Assembly: GCF_900114265.1 (NCBI RefSeq)
Contig: NZ_FPKV01000003.1
Location: 186,001-250,000 of the forward strand
Source: Flaviramulus basaltis
Lineage (GTDB): Bacteria; Bacteroidota; Bacteroidia; Flavobacteriales; Flavobacteriaceae
Direction: 5' to 3'
Length of the DNA: 64,000 nt
Shown: positions 29,488 to 37,580 of the stretch, piece by piece
Layout of the letters: each line of letters opens with the position of its first letter
Numbering within the stretch: the stretch's first letter is position 1
The notes under the pieces: generated by a model
Seen by the model: the letters and a program-made list of their open reading frames with translations, nothing else
What the model was told of the DNA's origin: nothing
Database searches by the model: none
Translations under genes and position numbers: made by a program

Positions 29488-30804
29488 ATGGAGCATAATT
29501 TAGCAGTAGGATTAGACATAGGAACCACAAAAATTGTGGCCATGATTGGTCGTAAAAACGAATACGGAAAGGTCGAAATTTTAGGTATTGGTAAATCTAA
29601 AAGTTTAGGGGTTCACCGTGGTGTAGTAAATAATATTACACAAACTATTCAGTCTATACAGCAAGCAGTTCAAGAAGCTGAAGTTGCTGCAGAAATGAAA
29701 ATTGAAGATGTTACGGTTGGTATAGCAGGGCAACATATTCGTAGTTTACAACATAGTGATTACATAACCAGATCAAATTCTGAAACAGTTATTGATGAAG
29801 ATGATATTGATAGACTTATAAACCAAGTACACAAGTTGGTAATGCTTCCAGGTGAAGAGATTATTCATGTTTTACCACAAGAATATAAAGTTGATGGTCA
29901 AGCTGAAATAAAGGAACCAATTGGTATGTATGGAGGTCGTTTAGAAGCGAATTTTCATGTGGTTGTTGGGCAAGTATCGTCTATTAGAAATATTGGACGT
30001 TGTGTGCAAAGTGCAGGTTTAAATTTAGAAGGCATTACTTTAGAGCCTCTAGCAAGTGCAAATGCAGTTTTAAGTCAAGAAGAAAAAGAGGCTGGTGTAG
30101 CATTAATTGATATAGGTGGAGGAACAACAGATTTGGCTATTTTTAGAGATGGAATTATTCGTCATACAGCAGTTATTCCTTTTGGAGGAAATGTGATTAC
30201 TGAAGATATAAAAGAAGGTTGCTCAATCATAGAAAAACAAGCTGAATTACTAAAAATAAAGTTCGGTTCTGCGTGGCCTGGTGAAAATAAAGACAACGAA
30301 ATTGTTTCAATTCCAGGTTTGCGAGGTAGAGAACCAAAAGAAATCACATTAAAAAACCTGTCTAAAATTATTCACGCACGAGTTGTAGAGATTGTAGAGC
30401 AGGTTTATGTTGAAATTAAAAATTACGGACACGAAGAACAAAAGAAAAAACTTATTGCAGGTATTGTTTTAACAGGTGGTGGAAGCCAACTAAAGCATTT
30501 AAAGCAATTGGTGGAATATATAACAGGTATGGATACTAGAATAGGCTATCCAAACGAACATTTAGCTGGCGATAGTGATGATGATATTACAAGCCCTTTA
30601 TTCGCAACAGCTGTAGGTTTGGTTTTAGATGGTTTAAAACGTCAAGATAGAAAAAAATTAGAGCAACAAGAAAATGTTGTAAATGAAGAAGAAAAGCCAA
30701 GTGATGATGAGGAAGTTAAAGAACAACCACCAATTAAGGAAAGACGTTCGTTTCTAGATAAATTAACAGATCGTGTTAAAGATTTTTTAGACAACGCAGA
30801 ATAA
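29488..30804 (+). CDS. ftsA: Cell division protein FtsA
   Basis: A 438-residue actin-like ATPase. Phosphate motifs are VGLDIGTTKIVAMIG at the N-terminus and LIDIGGGTTDLA near residue 207, and TGGGSQLKHL is the adenosine motif. The C-terminal tail SFLDKLTDRVKDFLDN is an amphipathic helix that anchors FtsZ filaments to the membrane. An acidic spacer (about residues 390-415) precedes that helix. Confidence 0.97.
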   Translation: MEHNLAVGLDIGTTKIVAMIGRKNEYGKVEILGIGKSKSLGVHRGVVNNITQTIQSIQQAVQEAEVAAEMKIEDVTVGIAGQHIRSLQHSDYITRSNSETVIDEDDIDRLINQVHKLVMLPGEEIIHVLPQEYKVDGQAEIKEPIGMYGGRLEANFHVVVGQVSSIRNIGRCVQSAGLNLEGITLEPLASANAVLSQEEKEAGVALIDIGGGTTDLAIFRDGIIRHTAVIPFGGNVITEDIKEGCSIIEKQAELLKIKFGSAWPGENKDNEIVSIPGLRGREPKEITLKNLSKIIHARVVEIVEQVYVEIKNYGHEEQKKKLIAGIVLTGGGSQLKHLKQLVEYITGMDTRIGYPNEHLAGDSDDDITSPLFATAVGLVLDGLKRQDRKKLEQQENVVNEEEKPSDDEEVKEQPPIKERRSFLDKLTDRVKDFLDNAE

Positions 30805-30861
30805 TTAAATAATCCATAGAATTAAAAATATTAAGTATAAAACCCCAGTAAAATAGAATTT

Positions 30862-32844
30862 ATGAGCAGCAAAAAAGAATTCGAAAGCATCGCATTTGAT
30901 TTACCTAAGAATCAATCAAATGTTATTAAAGTTATTGGTGTTGGCGGTGGTGGTAGTAATGCTATTAATCACATGTTCCAACAAGGCATCAAAGGCGTAG
31001 ATTTTTACGTTTGTAATACAGATGCACAAGCACTTCAAAACAGTGGAGTTCCAAACAAAATTCAGTTAGGTGTTAACTTAACAGAAGGTTTAGGAGCAGG
31101 AGCAAATCCAGATATAGGAGAACAATCAGCAGTTGAGAGTTTTGATGATATTTCTCAAATGCTTGACACAAATACCAAAATGGTTTTTATCACTGCTGGT
31201 ATGGGTGGTGGTACAGGTACTGGAGCAGCACCCATTATTGCTAAAATGGCTAAAGATTTAGACATTTTAACAGTGGGCATTGTTACTATGCCATTTCAAT
31301 TTGAAGGTAGAATGCGTATTGAGCAATCTCAAAAAGGAATTGAAAAATTAAGAAATGTTGTAGATTCATTAATTGTTATAAATAATAATAAACTTCGTGA
31401 GGTTTATGGAAATCTTGGTTTTAAAGCAGGATTCTCTAAAGCCGATGAGGTGTTAGCTACCGCTGCTCGTGGTATTGCCGAAGTTATTACACATCATTAT
31501 ACACAAAATATCGATTTACGTGATGCTAAAACAGTATTAAGTAATAGTGGAACGGCCATTATGGGGTCTGCACTGGCATCAGGTCAAAATCGTGCACACG
31601 AAGCCATTCGTAAAGCGCTTGATTCACCATTATTAAACGATAATAAAATTACTGGAGCCAAAAATGTATTGCTGCTTATTGTTTCTGGTTCTCATGAAAT
31701 TACTATTGATGAAATAGGTGAAATTAATGACCATATTCAAAGTGAAGCTGGTCATGGTGCTAATATTATTATGGGTGTTGGTGAAGACGATGCCTTAGAA
31801 GAATCTATTGCGGTAACTATTATTGCAACAGGATTTAATGTAGAGCAGCAAGATGAAATTTCAAATACTGAAACTAAAAAGGTGGTGCATTCACTTAGTG
31901 AAGATTTGGATTTAGATGCAAAAGAAAAAGAACCTGTAATTATTGCACCAATTATTGAATTAGAGGAGAAAAAAGAGACGCCAGTTGTTCGCCACACTTT
32001 AGATTTGGATACTAATGAAGATGAGTTAAGTAATTTAGAAAAAAGCTTTATTAATAAGCAAAAACTTACTAGGCCTACTGAAAATATCGATTTAATACCA
32101 ACATCAGAGCTTATTAAAAACATTGAAGTAGTATATAATGAAATAACCGCTAATATTGAAGATGATGAAGATTTCATTATTAAGCCAGTTACTAGAATGG
32201 CTACAGAGGTAGATGATATTGAAGTTGTGTCAGATGATTTTGAAGAAGAAAAACAAATTACATTAACTTTCGATTTACCATTATCTGTTAATAAAAGTGA
32301 AGATAAAGAAGAAATAAAAGAAGATATTATTTCTCATGATTTAAATGAAGAGATTAAAAAAATACCAGTAAATGATTATGTAGAGTTAATAACAGTAACA
32401 GAAACCAATGAGAAAGGCGATGTTCGATATGCACTTGATGATTATATAGAAGTAGAATCTTCAATTAATAAAAAGGAGACAAAAACAAAAGAAGTTTTAG
32501 AAGAAGTAGATCAAGATATTGTTTTTGAAAAGAAAATAGTTAAAAAACAAGTTATAGAAGAAGCTACCGAGGAGATTGATCCTATGGATATGCCAATTTC
32601 TGAAATGCTTAAAGAAAGAGCAGATGAACGAAGACGTAAAATGAAGGATTTCAATCATAAGTTTAATAGCTCAAAAATTGACGATATAGAAAAAGTACCA
32701 GCTTACAAACGTCAGGGAATCGCATTAGATGATGCAAAACATTCATCAGAAACAGATTTCTCAAGAACGAGTGTAGGATTAGATGATAACGACGATATTC
32801 AAGTAAGAACAAATAATTCGTTTTTACATGATAACGTAGATTAA
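30862..32844 (+). CDS. ftsZ: Cell division GTPase FtsZ with very long C-terminal extension
   Basis: A 660-residue tubulin homologue. The GTPase domain holds GVGGGGSNA and the tubulin signature MGGGTGTGAAP near residue 112, with NNNKLREVYG after it. The globular core ends at about 335. The rest is a Glu/Lys/Asp-rich linker of about 250 residues, a conserved-peptide candidate near KVPAYKRQGIALDD (about 610), and a further ~40-residue tail. Typical FtsZ is 380-400 residues, so the linker is exceptionally long. It is the last gene of the cluster, followed by a terminator. Confidence 0.96.
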   Translation: MSSKKEFESIAFDLPKNQSNVIKVIGVGGGGSNAINHMFQQGIKGVDFYVCNTDAQALQNSGVPNKIQLGVNLTEGLGAGANPDIGEQSAVESFDDISQMLDTNTKMVFITAGMGGGTGTGAAPIIAKMAKDLDILTVGIVTMPFQFEGRMRIEQSQKGIEKLRNVVDSLIVINNNKLREVYGNLGFKAGFSKADEVLATAARGIAEVITHHYTQNIDLRDAKTVLSNSGTAIMGSALASGQNRAHEAIRKALDSPLLNDNKITGAKNVLLLIVSGSHEITIDEIGEINDHIQSEAGHGANIIMGVGEDDALEESIAVTIIATGFNVEQQDEISNTETKKVVHSLSEDLDLDAKEKEPVIIAPIIELEEKKETPVVRHTLDLDTNEDELSNLEKSFINKQKLTRPTENIDLIPTSELIKNIEVVYNEITANIEDDEDFIIKPVTRMATEVDDIEVVSDDFEEEKQITLTFDLPLSVNKSEDKEEIKEDIISHDLNEEIKKIPVNDYVELITVTETNEKGDVRYALDDYIEVESSINKKETKTKEVLEEVDQDIVFEKKIVKKQVIEEATEEIDPMDMPISEMLKERADERRRKMKDFNHKFNSSKIDDIEKVPAYKRQGIALDDAKHSSETDFSRTSVGLDDNDDIQVRTNNSFLHDNVD

Positions 32845-32872
32845 TATCTAATAAATTACCCCATCTTACTTA

Positions 32873-32909
32873 AAACCCGAAATGTAACTCTCACCTTTTC
32901 GGGTTTTTT
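32873..32909 (+). terminator. Terminator of the division and cell-wall cluster
   Basis: AAACCCGAAA at 32873 onward pairs with TTTTCGGGTTT (ending near 32905), with a loop of about 13 bases, followed by T residues. It lies 28 bases after the ftsZ stop and closes the cluster. Confidence 0.8.
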
Positions 32910-32989
32910 ATTGATTGAAATTTGTTGTAAATGCTAAGAAAAGAATCTTTTTTTTCTTAGTATCTTCGCATACTAATAAATTAGAAAAA

Positions 32990-33439
32990 ATGAGTTTACA
33001 AGAAGATGTTATGTCGGCATTAAAAGAAGCGATGAAGGCTAAAGATCAAACTGCTTTAACAGCTTTACGTGCTGTAAAATCTGCTATTTTACTAGCTCAA
33101 ACAGAAAGTGGTGCAAAAGAAGATTTAACAGAAGAGCAAGAGCTTAAAATACTTCAAAAGTTAGTTAAGCAGCGTAAAGACAGTGCTGCAATTTATTTAG
33201 AACAAGATCGTAAAGACCTAGCTTTGCCAGAAATTGATGAGGCAGAAGTTATTAGCCAATTCTTACCAGAAGCATTATCTGATGAGGAAATTGAAAAAGT
33301 GGTTGTTATGACTATCGAGGAAGTAGGAGCAGAAGGTATGAAAGATATGGGTAAGGTTATGGGGATTGTTAGTAAAGAACTAGCAGGAAAAGCAGATGGG
33401 AAAACCATTTCTACAATAGTAAGACAAAAATTAGCTTAA
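32990..33439 (+). CDS. GatB/YqeY domain protein
   Basis: A 149-residue protein matching the YqeY family over its full length: MSLQEDVMSALKEAMKAKD, LRAVKSAILLAQ, and the C-terminal helical domain with GKVMGIVSKELAGKADG. The domain is the tRNA-binding tail of GatB; free-standing YqeY proteins have no settled function. The ATG at 32990 is chosen over an upstream TTG because it gives the family N-terminus. A TATCTTCG element near 32960 resembles the Bacteroidetes -7 promoter. tRNA-Arg follows 8 bases after the stop. Confidence 0.93.
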   Translation: MSLQEDVMSALKEAMKAKDQTALTALRAVKSAILLAQTESGAKEDLTEEQELKILQKLVKQRKDSAAIYLEQDRKDLALPEIDEAEVISQFLPEALSDEEIEKVVVMTIEEVGAEGMKDMGKVMGIVSKELAGKADGKTISTIVRQKLA

Positions 33440-33447
33440 AAAATAAA

Positions 33448-33521
33448 GGCTGCGTAGTTCAACTGGATAGAATATCAGATTTCGGCTCTGATGGTTGGGG
33501 GTTCGAATCCCTTCGCGGTCA
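33448..33521 (+). tRNA. tRNA-Arg (anticodon UCG)
   Basis: 74 bases fold as a cloverleaf. The acceptor arm GGCTGCG (33448-33454) pairs with CGCGGTC (33514-33520), discriminator A. The anticodon stem TCAGA/TCTGA encloses TTTCGGC with anticodon TCG at 33482-33484, reading CGA codons. The T-arm loop is TTCGAAT with two G-U pairs in its stem. CCA is not encoded. An integrase gene lies 300 bases downstream, so the 3' end may have served as an attachment site. Confidence 0.93.
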
Positions 33522-33821
33522 CAAAAACAGATTCAATTAATTTCATTACCCCACAGTTTCTTAGGAACTGTGGGTTTTTTTTTTCAGTTGGGTTCATTAA
33601 TATTCGTTTAAAACCACATTTTTATTTCACTATTATTTCATCATTTGAAATAATATTTCACAAAAATGTTAAAATTTTGAAAAGGTGTGAAATATCCACA
33701 CTTAAAAACGAAAATGTTTAGGTGATTAATTTCAATTGAGTTCATGACAATTCATTTGATGTCAATTTTTTGTTCCACAAATATTTTATAAAAATTTAAA
33801 TCTTTAACAAAATTTAAAAAT
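33522..33821. other. Gene-free stretch between tRNA-Arg and the integrase gene
   Basis: 300 bases holding a terminator (33550-33584) and small dyads: ATTATTTCA/TGAAATAAT at 33632-33640/33646-33654 and GTGTG/CACAC near 33690-33705. Such dyads beside a tRNA and integrase gene could be recombinase or excisionase binding sites, but that is inference. A short open frame across the tRNA 3' half is not considered real. Confidence 0.55.
33550..33584 (+). terminator. Terminator after tRNA-Arg
   Basis: CCCACAGTT (33550-33558) pairs perfectly with AACTGTGGG (33566-33574) around a 7-base loop, followed by ten T residues. This is a strong rho-independent terminator for the yqeY/tRNA unit. Confidence 0.9.
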
Positions 33822-35051
33822 ATGGGAACAACATTGAAATTTTACATTAAAACCCCAAAGCAGATTGAGAATCACAAACGATATCCTATGTACCTGCGTA
33901 TTATTCACAATCTTAAAAAATCAGAGGGTAAAATTAGCACCACAAAAATAAGCTGTAAAGATATTAAAAACTGGGATGAAGATATGCAACGATTCAGTTC
34001 AAAACAAAAGCATTTACTTGAGCACAATATTTTGCTTAATAAAATACAAAACGAATTTCATAACTATCTGCGTACCCATATTACTAAAATGGCAGAAGTG
34101 AGACCTCACCAAATTACCGACTATTTGCTTTCAAGAGAAAAGAACGAGAATATTACAGTTATAGATGCAGCCAATCAATTTTATGATAAAGTTATATTTC
34201 CGGATGTTGATAAGGCTCCAGGGACAAAAAGAAACTATAAAAAATCAATCAATCATCTATGTAACTTTTTAGAGTATAAAAAACTTGATTGTTTGGGTGT
34301 TAAGGACTTTAAAAAGCTTCATGTTTCAATGTTTATCGATTATCTTAAAACACCATTTCCAAAGCAAGACAAAATCGGAATGAATAATCAATCAGTTAAT
34401 TCAATTGTTAAGAATGTCAAGCCTATATTTAGTAAACTACTATTTGAGGAACGTATAACAACCAACCCATTTATTGGTGTTAAAGTTCCATTTAAAAAGG
34501 CTGACAAACCGCGTTTGTCGAATGAACATTTTATTAAAATAGCAAAACTGGATTTGTCAAAAAACAGTACTTTAGAAGTGTATAGGGATGTTTTTCTATT
34601 TCTATGTTACACAGGATTAAGTTTTTGTGACGCAATTGATTTAAAACAGTCGGAAACTGAGGGTGAAATAATTCAATTAAATAGAAAAAAATCAAATGTA
34701 CAGACTAAGCAATTTTTACCAAAGCAAGTTTTGCGAATCATTGAAAAGTATAATGGTGATACTCCAGAGGATAGAATTTTACCTAAAAGAAGTTTGGATA
34801 AAATGAATCTAAACCTAAAAATCTTAGCAGCTAAAACTGGAGTTGATTTTTCACTTAGCACCTATACGGCTAGACGCTTCTTTAGGCAATCTATTTTTGA
34901 GTCTGAGATAAGGGAAAGTCTAGTTATTAAAAGCTTAATGGGGCACACCAGTAGTAATGATATTGATAGCCATTATTTTAATGTTAGCGATAATATTTTA
35001 AAGGATGCCAAAAAGAAGTTACAAAAACATTTTAAAAAACTATTAAAATGA
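33822..35051 (+). CDS. Tyrosine recombinase (IntDOT-like integrase)
   Basis: A 409-residue integrase with an arm-binding N-terminal region (about 1-90), a SAM-like core-binding domain (about 110-210) and a catalytic domain. Candidate catalytic residues are Lys290 region in LNRKKSN, Arg351 in YTARRFF, His375 in LMGHTSS and the nucleophile Tyr385 in SHYFNVS. The first catalytic Arg is replaced by Ser267 (TGLSF), as known for the Bacteroides conjugative-transposon integrase IntDOT, and the box II His is Tyr348. It lies 300 bases after tRNA-Arg, reading away from it. The next gene overlaps by 4 bases. Confidence 0.9.
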   Translation: MGTTLKFYIKTPKQIENHKRYPMYLRIIHNLKKSEGKISTTKISCKDIKNWDEDMQRFSSKQKHLLEHNILLNKIQNEFHNYLRTHITKMAEVRPHQITDYLLSREKNENITVIDAANQFYDKVIFPDVDKAPGTKRNYKKSINHLCNFLEYKKLDCLGVKDFKKLHVSMFIDYLKTPFPKQDKIGMNNQSVNSIVKNVKPIFSKLLFEERITTNPFIGVKVPFKKADKPRLSNEHFIKIAKLDLSKNSTLEVYRDVFLFLCYTGLSFCDAIDLKQSETEGEIIQLNRKKSNVQTKQFLPKQVLRIIEKYNGDTPEDRILPKRSLDKMNLNLKILAAKTGVDFSLSTYTARRFFRQSIFESEIRESLVIKSLMGHTSSNDIDSHYFNVSDNILKDAKKKLQKHFKKLLK

Positions 35052-35851
35052 AGGATAAACTTAAAATCCTAAATGAAGAGTTTAAGGAAAAAACTTTTGA
35101 CTTATTACAACCGAACAAAAGTCAATTCATCAATCATTTAAAGAATCATAAAGAGGAGTATTTGAAACTTAATGAATTGCAACGATTTGTTGCAATTGGT
35201 AAGTATGTAGACTATTTATCTTTTTATAAAGATGATGAAGTTATAAGTGTAATTAAGAATTTGGGTTTGGTAAAATATACACCTAAAATTTTTGTTTGTT
35301 ATTTGGACATTTTTAATTCATTAGATAAATACCAAGAAGAAACAAAATATTTATACCCGTATGAAACTATATGGGGTTTTTATACATTACATAGTTCGTC
35401 TGTAATTAAGGAAAAAATGGCATTGGATTTTAACATGGATCTGGCGGCCATTGCTGGTAGAGTGAATCGACAAATAAACAACCTTAATTTTCCTCCATTT
35501 TTGAAAGAAGTAATAGAGGAAAATCAAAATCTTTTTGAATTAATTAAAAAAGAAATACCAAATTATAAAATCAATATTTCTGAAAAGAATCCATTCACTT
35601 CAATAGCGCACACGATAAAATATTCTCATAAAAATGAATTATATAATTTATATATGTTTTTAGTTGATTTTAACAAAAAAGTTGGATTCATTAAGTTCTA
35701 TGAGCCTGACTTTAAAGTTGAATTTTATGATTTGTTAGAAATAGTTTTAAGGGAAAAAAGTATAATAGACTATACTGATGAAAGAATAAAAGAATATAAA
35801 ACTTTAAGACGATTTAAGATTAAGCAAGTAGAACGATTAATTTTGTCCTAG
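35048..35851 (+). CDS. Unknown protein coupled to the integrase gene
   Basis: A 267-residue soluble protein, rich in Lys, Glu, Phe and Tyr, that I do not recognise. Its ATG overlaps the integrase stop (ATGA), so the two are translationally coupled. It has no signal peptide, no membrane helix and no clear catalytic motif. The central part (LDFNMDLAAIAGRVNRQINNL) could hold a helix-turn-helix, but this is weak. Coupling suggests a role in recombination or its control. Confidence 0.75.
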   Translation: MKDKLKILNEEFKEKTFDLLQPNKSQFINHLKNHKEEYLKLNELQRFVAIGKYVDYLSFYKDDEVISVIKNLGLVKYTPKIFVCYLDIFNSLDKYQEETKYLYPYETIWGFYTLHSSSVIKEKMALDFNMDLAAIAGRVNRQINNLNFPPFLKEVIEENQNLFELIKKEIPNYKINISEKNPFTSIAHTIKYSHKNELYNLYMFLVDFNKKVGFIKFYEPDFKVEFYDLLEIVLREKSIIDYTDERIKEYKTLRRFKIKQVERLILS

Positions 35852-35923
35852 TCAGTTTTTTGTTCCATGTTTTGGTAGTTTTTTTTCGGAAATTTGAATT
35901 CAAGTAATTTCAAATAAAAACTT

Positions 35924-36145
35924 ATGGAAACTGAAACTAAAAAAACAATTTTAACCCCCCCCACGGTATTTAATGATTGGATACCTAAAAAAGTAGTCCA
36001 AGAATTTTTTGGTTATGGTAATACCAAAATGTCAACTTTCTCATTAGATTATAACATTAGAACATCAAAGGTTGGAAAACGGATATTTTATAATTCATCA
36101 GATATATTGAATTTGATTAACAAAAACATCATCAATGTAGAATAA
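35924..36145 (+). CDS. Small helix-turn-helix protein, excisionase-like
   Basis: A 73-residue protein whose residues 18-70 resemble the MerR-type/HTH_17 fold of excisionases and element regulators: WIPKKVVQEFFGYGNTKMST, then KVGKRIFYNSSDILNLI. Position behind the integrase supports a recombination directionality factor or regulator. The gene contains a run of eight C at 35955-35962 (codons for Thr-Pro-Pro), striking in AT-rich DNA and prone to slippage. Confidence 0.75.
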   Translation: METETKKTILTPPTVFNDWIPKKVVQEFFGYGNTKMSTFSLDYNIRTSKVGKRIFYNSSDILNLINKNIINVE

Positions 36146-36194
36146 TACATCATAAGGTGTTTATAATTAGTATACTAACTTTAAAAATTAATAA

Positions 36195-36392
36195 ATGTAT
36201 AATAATATTAGAAAAATAAACCATCGAGGAGAGGAATATATTTCTTTAACCGATGTTTTAGAACTGGTAAAGAGATGTAATGATTTAACTCATTTTGACA
36301 TAATGGTCAATGGGGAATCCTATGATTTCAAAAATTATAAAACCGATTTGGATTTGGAAAAGAAAGAGCCTCCTTTTTTAAAAGTATTTTGA
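36195..36392 (+). CDS. Small hypothetical protein of the integrated element
   Basis: A 65-residue frame starting with ATG 49 bases after the HTH gene on the same strand. It resembles no family that I know. SLTDVLELVKRCND is amphipathic and could be a helix. Codon choice is like the neighbours. Small element genes of this kind are common, but the call that it is expressed is uncertain. Confidence 0.45.
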   Translation: MYNNIRKINHRGEEYISLTDVLELVKRCNDLTHFDIMVNGESYDFKNYKTDLDLEKKEPPFLKVF

Positions 36393-36563
36393 TTTTTTAG
36401 GATAAGATTATTTAAGGGTACTTACTTAACACTCAAGAGCAAGTTAGATAAAAGATTTAAACAGTTCTTTAGTATCTAAAATATCTTCCAGTTTCATATC
36501 CACATATTATACTATTAAATATTAAAACCAACCAGTTTATGGTTTAATAAGTGTTTTATTAAG

Positions 36564-36926
36564 TCAAACTCTGCTATTTAAAATTTTGTTTTGTACTTTC
36601 TCCAGATTCATTTTTGCTTGTAAGACTTTCATTTTTAAAAGGAGTAAATTTCCAAATTTACTTAAAGACCTATCTGTTGTCCTTATTTGATCTTCCAATA
36701 ATTTATAGTTAAATTCTAAGCCTTCCTTTGCTATTTCCAAGCTTTCTAAAATAAGATCAATATACTCAATTTTGTTGTAGCTATGTTTATGTTTACATAG
36801 TATATGATGTGCCCAATTTGATTGACTAGTGCGATTAGTTCTTGCTAGGTACTTAAACATGAGCTTTTCGTTTTTAGTAATCCTAATTGTAAGATTTTCG
36901 TTTTTTGGGTTAGATTTCCATTCCAT
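36564..36926 (-). CDS. Ribbon-helix-helix protein, possible mobilisation accessory
   Basis: A 120-residue basic protein. The N-terminal segment NLTIRITKNEKLMFKYLA followed by TSQSNWAHHIL fits the beta-strand plus two-helix pattern of ribbon-helix-helix DNA-binding proteins such as MobC-type relaxosome accessory proteins. The C-terminal half is a long coiled coil (about 55-118). It is convergent with the integrase genes. No relaxase gene is visible, so a complete mobilisation system is absent. Confidence 0.6.
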   Translation of the reverse strand: MEWKSNPKNENLTIRITKNEKLMFKYLARTNRTSQSNWAHHILCKHKHSYNKIEYIDLILESLEIAKEGLEFNYKLLEDQIRTTDRSLSKFGNLLLLKMKVLQAKMNLEKVQNKILNSRV

Positions 36927-37580
36927 AATAAATTGTTTTAATTAGTAATTCTTATACCTTAATTAATAAACTGCTAATAAATGTTTGCCTATTTAGATAC
37001 ATGTATTTATCTGTAATTAATGATGTATACCTAATGTATCCATTTGTATATGTATGTAAACAGACATGGATACTTATGTTGGCATTAATTATTTGCGATT
37101 TACAAGATGTAAGCAAATGTAGGCACAGACCTTAGAAATAAATGGAACAAAAAAATGACCTTATAGTGTGTTTAAACTAAATGTGTTTTTAGGATTAGAT
37201 GAAGAATGTTTTGAGTAAAATATTATAAGTATTCAGACAAAAAATTATTTTAAAAAATAAAAAAACATACAATACTAATTTGTACTATAATTAGTCTTAT
37301 TTAAAAGAAAATTCCTTAAAGACTATTACTTATTTGTAGTTTTTAAACTTAATTATATATTATGTAAAATATCGCTAAATCTGCAATTACATTACCTTTG
37401 GTATATATTTAATCTTAATAAATATCTTTTTTTTAATTTTAGAATTTAATATTGACGTCGGTACTTTTGGTTGAATACCTCGAAAACAACTATCCGATGT
37501 TCCAATGGAAGATTTCTAGAATCTTCCATTGGAACTAAAATGCAGTAAAGCAATACAGAATAGTTTAAAATTAATGATAA
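36927..37580. other. Gene-free stretch at the distal end of the element
   Basis: 654 very AT-rich bases. Near the mobilisation-like gene are small dyads: ATACATGTAT at 36997-37006 and GTATCCAT/ATGGATAC at 37036-37043/37066-37073. A perfect 15-bp inverted repeat lies at 37499-37535. No reading frame, RNA gene or copy of the tRNA-Arg 3' end was found. Confidence 0.6.
37499..37535. repeat. Perfect 15-bp inverted repeat
   Basis: GTTCCAATGGAAGAT (37499-37513) and its exact reverse complement (37521-37535) flank a 7-base centre TTCTAGA, itself nearly palindromic. There is no T-run on either side, so it is not a typical intrinsic terminator. It marks the junction between the mobile-element remnant and the sugar genes. 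Confidence 0.85.

Noticed and set aside
31752-32177. 141-codon antisense frame inside ftsZ
   Set aside because: It is a shadow of the Glu/Lys-rich linker in another frame, with a Ser/Ile-rich low-complexity translation.
33491-33721. Open frame of 76 codons starting inside tRNA-Arg
   Set aside because: It overlaps the tRNA 3' half and the terminator, and its composition is unlike a protein.
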